Below are positions 62,418-64,000 of a DNA stretch of 64,000 nucleotides, one piece after another. Under the pieces are notes generated by a model, which ran no database searches, was not told the origin of the DNA, and saw nothing but the letters and a program-made list of their open reading frames with translations. This DNA is from Leptospirales bacterium. GTDB lineage: Bacteria > Spirochaetota > Leptospiria > Leptospirales > Leptonemataceae. Every line of letters starts with the position of its first letter. Position 1 is the first letter of the stretch. The translations under genes were made by a program, and so were the position numbers. Where the stretch lies: positions 1 to 64,000 of the forward strand of contig JAEUSB010000088.1 of the NCBI GenBank assembly GCA_016788865.1, read 5' to 3'.

Positions 62418-63172
62418 AACGAACCAACCTTTTCTGTCGAAGTAAATGCGTCGGCAGCGGGGCTATGAAACGGTAGCGAGTGCCGGACGCATATGGATGC
62501 GTAGTGCTCCAGGTTTTTTAAATGAATCTGGTCCTGAAAGGAATTCAAAAGAGAGTCAATCGGCAAGTGGAGCATTTGTTCAATAGTGCGAAGATAGTGC
62601 CCATGCTCAACATTTGCATCCGGATTGCATTTCTCACAAACAAAACTCACTTCCGGAATCTCCCAGTGTGCACGCTCGCCTACTACCGCTCCGCAATGCG
62701 CGCAACTGTGCGCGCCAATAAAGCCGGCGATTTGCATCGCCTGGAAACGAAACGCGCTGAATATCCCGGTTGACTGAGCAGCCGAAAGGGCTCTGTCTTC
62801 AGGTCTTACAATTCCGAGCCAGGCCGTGAGTAGAACAAACAGATCGTTTGAATCGAAACTCTTTGCCGCACCCTCCGCGAACTCAAGCAACGAGGAAAGC
62901 AACGCGAGCATGGCGTAACCCTTCTTCCAGGGCTCATATCTCTCGAGAATTGTCCCTTCCTTTACGCTTCCGTTGGTATCATCGCGAAAATGCACGCGCA
63001 GATCCACATGCGTTCCGGGCTCCGTCAGAAGTGTGCTCCGGTTTTTGGATTGTTGAATTCCATGAAAGCGAACGTATTTCAGCGCGCCTGAGTCTGTGAG
63101 AACAGTCGCAAGGCTATCAGACTCATTCTGTTTCTTTCGGCGCAGTATGATGCCACGGACCGCTTCAATCAT
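62414..63172 (-). CDS. recO: DNA repair protein RecO
   Basis: RecO works in RecFOR recombination by loading RecA on SSB-coated DNA. The 252 residues begin with an OB fold (IEAVRGIILRRKKQNESDSLATVLTDSG), then a helical part, and include zinc ligands CAHC and CEKC in the C-terminal domain. The ATG at 63172 is chosen because it begins the canonical MIEAVRG text and overlaps the sigma-54 activator stop by eight bases (ATGATTGA). It is co-transcribed with argS. Confidence 0.88.
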   Translation of the reverse strand: MIEAVRGIILRRKKQNESDSLATVLTDSGALKYVRFHGIQQSKNRSTLLTEPGTHVDLRVHFRDDTNGSVKEGTILERYEPWKKGYAMLALLSSLLEFAEGAAKSFDSNDLFVLLTAWLGIVRPEDRALSAAQSTGIFSAFRFQAMQIAGFIGAHSCAHCGAVVGERAHWEIPEVSFVCEKCNPDANVEHGHYLRTIEQMLHLPIDSLLNSFQDQIHLKNLEHYASICVRHSLPFHSPAADAFTSTEKVGSF

Positions 63173-64000
63173 CGGCCATTCCGTAGTCCTTGATCTTTCT
63201 GTACAATGTTCTTTCTGAAAGTCCAAGTAGCTTTGCGGTTTTCTCGCGATTGCCGCCGGTATAGTTTAGATTTTTAAGTATAATTGCTTTTTCGTAATCG
63301 TCCATTGAAATCCCTGGCATTACTGCATCGATCAGCTTGCGGTCAGCAATCCTCTGTTTGGGATTGGCCAGTTCGTCCGGCAGATCGCTCTTTTGTAATA
63401 TATCTTCTCTGGCCAGAACGACCATCCCTTCCAGGACGTTTCTTAGTTGTCTTATGTTTCCAGGCCAATCATACTGTTGAAAGAAAGCCAGGAGGTCCGG
63501 AGCCATTCCGGTCACCGATTTGTGGTACTTCTCGTTGAATTCTGTAATAAAGTGATTAAACAGCAGTGGAATGTCTTCGCGACGCATCCGCAAGGCAGGA
63601 AGCTCAATTCGAATGACGGCAAGCCTGTAGTACAGGTCCTCCCGAAACTTTCCTGCGTCTACTTCCTGTTGGAGGCTTCGGTTGGTTGCTGCGAGAATTC
63701 GAACGTCTATCTTGATCGCCTTTGTGGATCCAACCCGGGTTACTTCTCGCTCTTCAATGGCGCGCAGTAGTCGAACCTGACTTTCCTGGTCCATCTCGCC
63801 AATTTCGTCCAGGAATATGGTTCCGCCGTCCGCAGCTTCAAAATAGCCCGGTCGATCTCGATCTGAGCCGGTGTACGCGCCCTTCACAGCGCCGAAGAGC
63901 TCAGATTCGAGGATGGTTTTTGTGAGGGCTCCACAGTTGACCTTGATGAATGGTTTTCCGGCACGCGGTGAATTCTCATGGATCAGGTTAGCAATCAGTT
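63165..64000 (-). CDS. Sigma-54-dependent transcriptional activator (C-terminal part, runs off the window)
   Basis: The visible 277 or so codons are the AAA+ core and DNA-binding end of an NtrC-family activator. ELFGAVKGAYTGS is the sigma-54 contact loop, with Tyr and Ser instead of the usual GAFTGA. DGGTIFLDEIGEM is Walker B, and LAATNRSLQ and WPGNIRQLRNVLEG follow. The helix-turn-helix is NREKTAKLLGLSERTLYRKIKDYG. The N-terminus, including any sensor domain and Walker A, lies beyond the right edge. Its stop overlaps the recO start. Confidence 0.93.
   Translation of the reverse strand, partial: LIANLIHENSPRAGKPFIKVNCGALTKTILESELFGAVKGAYTGSDRDRPGYFEAADGGTIFLDEIGEMDQESQVRLLRAIEEREVTRVGSTKAIKIDVRILAATNRSLQQEVDAGKFREDLYYRLAVIRIELPALRMRREDIPLLFNHFITEFNEKYHKSVTGMAPDLLAFFQQYDWPGNIRQLRNVLEGMVVLAREDILQKSDLPDELANPKQRIADRKLIDAVMPGISMDDYEKAIILKNLNYTGGNREKTAKLLGLSERTLYRKIKDYGMADD

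Noticed and set aside
1-64000. tRNA, rRNA, CRISPR array, insertion sequence, prophage or attachment site
   Set aside because: No cloverleaf-like segment with a TTCGA-type arm, no regular spacer repeats, no transposase or integrase motifs and no gap over about 210 bases were found.

Overview
The window looks like chromosomal DNA of a Leptospirales spirochaete (Leptospira/Leptonema/Turneriella relatives). I infer this from a close Loa22-type OmpA lipoprotein, an LA_0442/LA_0875-like lipid-associated coiled-coil protein, an Npt-type transporter with HEAT repeats and a cyclic-nucleotide domain, large class III cyclase hybrids, and a eukaryote-type NADP isocitrate dehydrogenase. Base composition is close to even by eye. 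Genes are packed on both strands. Many overlap by 4 bases (ATGA or TTGA), and no gap exceeds about 210 bases. I recognised no rRNA, tRNA, CRISPR array, insertion sequence or prophage.

Layout. 1-6 kb: a ybbA-ybbP type ABC exporter facing a tesA-like lipase, a GPAT-like acyltransferase, and a divergent enoyl-CoA hydratase. 6.6-9 kb: a three-domain protein joining a degenerate isochorismatase fold, an aminoglycoside-phosphotransferase-like kinase and a CDKN3-like phosphatase. 9-15.4 kb: a GNAT, a ketosphinganine-reductase-like SDR and the Loa22 homologue, then a coupled rluD-cyclase-MFS-rsgA operon. 15.4-22.5 kb: an mqo operon, a metal-sensor-like protein and a TonB receptor. 22.5-28.8 kb: a repeat lipoprotein, a DUF2071/methyltransferase/membrane operon, two thioredoxin-fold proteins and a CASTOR/POLLUX-like channel. 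28.9-37.8 kb: an FGGY kinase with a sphingosine-1-phosphate-lyase-like enzyme, a histidine kinase-response regulator-cyclase hybrid, and a nitrate/sulfonate-type ABC importer. 37.8-44.7 kb: a PRMT-like methyltransferase, a sodium symporter coupled to the Npt-HEAT-cNMP protein, and a lipoprotein. 44.8-49.4 kb: a Spy-like sensor/ECF sigma/anti-sigma cassette, a voltage-gated cation channel with a TLEGW filter, a response regulator-ATPase, and icd. 49.4-55.1 kb: a heptosyltransferase, a diguanylate cyclase and small metabolic enzymes. 55.1-60 kb: the most unusual block, a pseudokinase-vWA-PurA-like operon beside a divergent, possibly permuted-papain-like protein. 60-64 kb: argS with a lysine-rich N-terminal extension, a small membrane protein, recO and a truncated sigma-54 activator.

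Themes. cAMP signalling recurs: two class III cyclases and one protein with a cyclic-nucleotide domain. Sphingoid or lipid chemistry also recurs (S1P-lyase-like, KDSR-like SDR, acyltransferase, TesA-like). The best candidates for undescribed systems are the 55-60 kb block and the kinase/phosphatase fusion at 6.6-9 kb. All functions are read from sequence motifs by eye; no database search was run.
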